Source of the DNA: JAWWPG01 sp963820035
GTDB taxonomy: Bacteria; Actinomycetota; Actinomycetes; Propionibacteriales; Nocardioidaceae
DNA: 64,000 nt
Assembly: GCA_963820035.1 (NCBI GenBank)
Contig: CAWFYK010000001.1
Coordinates: 124,001-188,000 of the forward strand
Direction: 5' to 3'
Positions within the stretch are counted from its first letter, which is position 1, and each line of letters begins with the position of its first letter. The notes beneath the pieces are model-generated. The model worked only from the letters and a program-made list of their open reading frames with translations. It made no database searches and was not told where the DNA came from. A program made the translations under genes and the position numbers. Shown piece by piece: positions 61,821 to 64,000 of the stretch.

Positions 61821-62319
61821 GTGAACACCACTGCCCTGGCGCTGGTCCTGACGGCTGCTCTGCTGCATGCCATCTGGAACCTCTCCGCCAAGCGCGTCCA
61901 AGGCAACGGCGCGCACTTCGTCTTCCTCTACACGAACGTCAGTGCGGCAACCACGGTGCCGGTGGCCATCGGCTGCCTCGCCGTCACCCGCCAGACACCG
62001 CAGTGGACGTGGATCTTCGCGGCCGTCGTGACCGCGGCCTGTCACGTGCTCTATGGAGTCGTGCTCCAGCACGGTTACACCGTCGGCGACCTCTCGGTCG
62101 TCTACCCGGTCGCGCGGGGTTCGGGGCCCGGTCGCCTACCTGCTCGTGCTCTACGCGCTGCGGCGGGCGCCGGTGACCCTCGTCGCTCCGACCAGAGAGC
62201 TCAGCATCGTGTTCGGTGGACTCGCGGCCTGGCTCATCCTGAAGGAGCCGCACCCGGTACGCCGGCTCGCCGGTGCCTGCGTCGTCCTGTTGGGGATTGT
62301 GGCGATCGCCTTGTCGTGA
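61821..62319 (+). pseudogene. EamA-family transporter with internal deletion and frameshift
   Basis: The frame from GTG 61821 encodes the first EamA half (ALLHAIWNLSAKRVQGNGAH, LSVVYPVARGSGP). At about 62120-62135 the reading moves to another frame that encodes only the end of the second half (VAYLLVLYALRRAPVTLVAP, TRELSIVFGGLAAWLILKEP) and stops at 62317. A full protein would have ~280-300 residues and ten helices; about four helices are missing at the junction GGGGCCCGGTCGCC. A deletion remnant, next to an insertion element. Confidence 0.85.
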
Positions 62320-62364
62320 GCGGGCGACCCCGCGACCGAGGGCGGATCGGGTCGGTCTGACCTA

Positions 62365-62836
62365 GCTGGCTGTAGGTCTTGTCAACTTTGCTGGTGGGCA
62401 TAGTTGTTGGCTCCGCGGCGCGGGGCTGGTGTGTGCTGTTGGCCGACGGGGTGGTTTGGGGTGGTGCCGGGCGCCCACGCTGACGTATGCGACCTCACTG
62501 AGTGGGTCATCTGGCGTCGTTCGGGCTGCTGTGATGGCGAAGGGCCGGGCGCCAAGCTAGAAACGGCGTAACGCGTGAGCGTCCGCCATAGCCTCCACGG
62601 CGTCTGGTCCGGCCCTTCGTTGGTCCCACGATCTCACCGGGTGGCCGGAGTTGTGAAGAGGGTCAGATGACTCCTTGGTGTTCGATGGGCGGCGGGTCGG
62701 GGCTTCCTCGTCGCCCGATGATGCGCCGCCGCTGGTCGCCGTCAAGGTTCGGTGCGCATGGCTGCGGCCTGGCGTGGATGTTGACGGCTCGGGCGCGGCG
62801 GCAGGTTGGCGCCGATCGAGGAATCCCTGGGTGTGG
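62365..62836 (-). ncRNA. IS110-family non-coding end, possible bridge RNA region
   Basis: About 470 bp without a credible gene lie downstream of the transposase. They contain a perfect 11-bp inverted repeat, CGAAGGGCCGG (62539-62549) and CCGGCCCTTCG (62609-62619), enclosing ~60 nt. In IS110-family elements one long non-coding end encodes the bridge RNA; a long downstream end is the IS1111-like layout. The exact boundary near 62365 is a guess, and the RNA is inferred from position and one stem only. Confidence 0.4.
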
Positions 62837-64000
62837 TCAGGTCCAGCGGGTCGGTTCGTAGCCGGTATGGTCACGGACCATCGCGAACGCGATCCGGTTG
62901 GCCCGATGCGCCAGCGCGCACGCGATGACGCCGCCGTGCTTGCCTCGTGCCTTCAGGGTTGCCGCGTAGGCCTTCGCGGCAGGTTCGCTCTGCCACAGTC
63001 CGATCCCGAGGTCGATCAGGGCGCGGCGCAGCTCGACGCTGCCTTCTCGGCTGATGGAGCCGTCGCGGCGTCGGCCGGCGGACTCGTACTGGGCCGGGGA
63101 TAGGCCCGAGGTCCGATAGAGCTGCCGGTGGCTTGGCCAGCGGGTCGGGTCACCGACGGCGGCGCCGTAGTTTCCGGCCCGGACGGTCCCCCAGCCCGGT
63201 GTCGTGGTCAACGTCGCGAATGGGCTGCCCGGCAGCAGCATCGTCAGCTGTGCCTCGGCGGCCTCGACCTGGGCGTCCAGGTTGGCCAATAGGACCAGGT
63301 CCGCAGCCAGCACCTGGCGGGCCACAGCCGCATCCGGCATCGGCAAGGCGTCACGAGCGGCCACGACGAGCCGGTCGGCGACCGTTCGCCGCACCTGCAA
63401 GCCACGCGCCGACGCGAACCGGATGAACCGGGTCGCCCCCAAGGTGGCGAGCCGCCTCGGGTCGGCGAAATGCTCCGCGACCAGCCGCCCGACCTTGGTG
63501 CCCAGCACGTCCGGCAGCGCCAATGTCAACCCCGGGAACGACCGGTCCAGCTGCCCCAGCAACTGGTTCTTGGTGGCCGTCCTCACCGCCACCCGACGGG
63601 TCCGATGCGCAGACCACGCGGTCAGCTGGCCGATCACCTCGGCCCGGCCGGCGACCGGATACCCGCGGCCGGACAGCACCAGCTCGGTGATCGCGTCCAG
63701 ATCGATCGCGTCGGTCTTGACCCGACGCCGACCCTGGACCCGTCGCTGCTCGCCGACATGCGCCGGGTTCAGCTCCAACACCAGCCAGCCGGCCGGCCAC
63801 GCCGACGGCGCCACCAGCGGCCGATGGTAGTGACCAGCAGCCTCGACCCCGACGCGCACAGCCGTATCAGCGGCGGGCAGCGCCCCACGGACACAAACCA
63901 GAGCATCCGCAAGACCCGGGGCCGTCATCGCGAAGTCGACCGGACCAAACAGCCGAGTCCGAGAGGTATCGGTGACCGACATCGCGAACGTGGTCTTGCC
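62837..64000 (-). mobile_element. IS110-family transposase (5' end outside the window)
   Basis: Reading frame open from the window edge (64000) to TGA at 62837, at least 387 codons. An ATG at 63982 is internal: the codons before it read GKTTF, so GKTTFAMSVTD belongs to the N-terminal DEDD motif (D-x-GK-x-x-F), whose first Asp lies beyond the edge. Visible are GVEAAGHYHRPL (Glu), RRVKTDAIDLDAITELVL (two Asp) and the C-terminal Transposase_20 domain: TTTPGWGTVRAGNYGAAVGD, RTSGLSPAQYESAGRRRDGS, ISREGSVELRRALIDLGIGL. This enzyme is a DEDD recombinase guided by a bridge RNA. Confidence 0.92.

Noticed and set aside
63980..63982. ATG as the transposase start
   Set aside because: The preceding in-frame codons encode GKTTF of the DEDD motif, so the gene begins outside the window.

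Overview
The window is high-GC chromosomal DNA from an actinobacterium. Its traits are GTG/ATGA translational coupling, a rpmG-hadAB-like-murB / tRNA-Trp-secE-nusG-rplK-rplA block, mycothiol-type DinB and TIGR03086 proteins, polyphosphate glucokinase, an F420/LLM oxidoreductase and an ECF42 sigma factor. The gene set resembles Nocardioides and relatives, but this rests on gene content and style only; no search was run. Several genes start at leaderless promoters, with a TAnnnT box exactly 6 bp before the start codon.

Layout. 0-7.3 kb: the end of a complete-type complex I operon (nuoI end, nuoJKLMN) followed by a polyprenyl diphosphate synthase for the menaquinone side chain. 7.3-13.5 kb: an accessory stretch with a nucleotidyltransferase, DUF5709, an MFS transporter broken by an amber codon, a divergent LysR regulator, rarD, a secreted protein and a glyoxalase remnant. 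13.5-16.4 kb: korAB, a ferredoxin-linked 2-oxoacid oxidoreductase. 16.6-18.5 kb: four small membrane proteins. 19.1-31.9 kb: a second complex I operon, nuoABC-HIJKLMN. It lacks nuoDEFG, carries two zinc carboxypeptidases between nuoC and nuoH, and has a nuoL with two frameshifts. 31.9-46.5 kb: ppgK, acetyltransferase, DinB, yajQ, tRNAs Tyr/Thr/Met/Trp, rpmG, two MaoC-type dehydratases, murB, adenosine deaminase, aspartate aminotransferase, secE-nusG-rplK-rplA, an ECF42/DGPF operon and a VOC protein. 46.6-58.4 kb: a DUF3516 helicase, a frameshifted SWIM-SNF2 helicase, a heliorhodopsin, a TIGR03086 protein, an anchored protein and pyruvate carboxylase. 59-64 kb: a secreted repeat protein, an Asp/Glu-type racemase, a decayed EamA transporter and an IS110-family element running off the right edge.

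The intergenic DNA is unusually structured. At least six kinds of non-coding repeat occur: 22-bp tandem arrays (family A at 8.6 and 18.9 kb; family B at 34.9 and 38.7 kb in opposite orientations), a ~350-bp palindrome-rich element present as two inverted copies (7.3 and 58.5 kb), a GGATTCGTCCGG palindrome family (18.5 and 38.6 kb), a GTCCGTCACG palindrome (7.7 and 35.9 kb) and a single 131-bp palindrome (18.7 kb).

How the parts may work together. KorAB yields reduced ferredoxin, and the second Nuo cluster lacks the NADH-oxidising module, so a ferredoxin-to-quinone route is plausible. The missing nuoD and the broken nuoL instead suggest either decay or borrowing of subunits from the first cluster. 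Five coding sequences carry frameshifts or premature stops, so sequencing error has to be excluded before pseudogene status is accepted.
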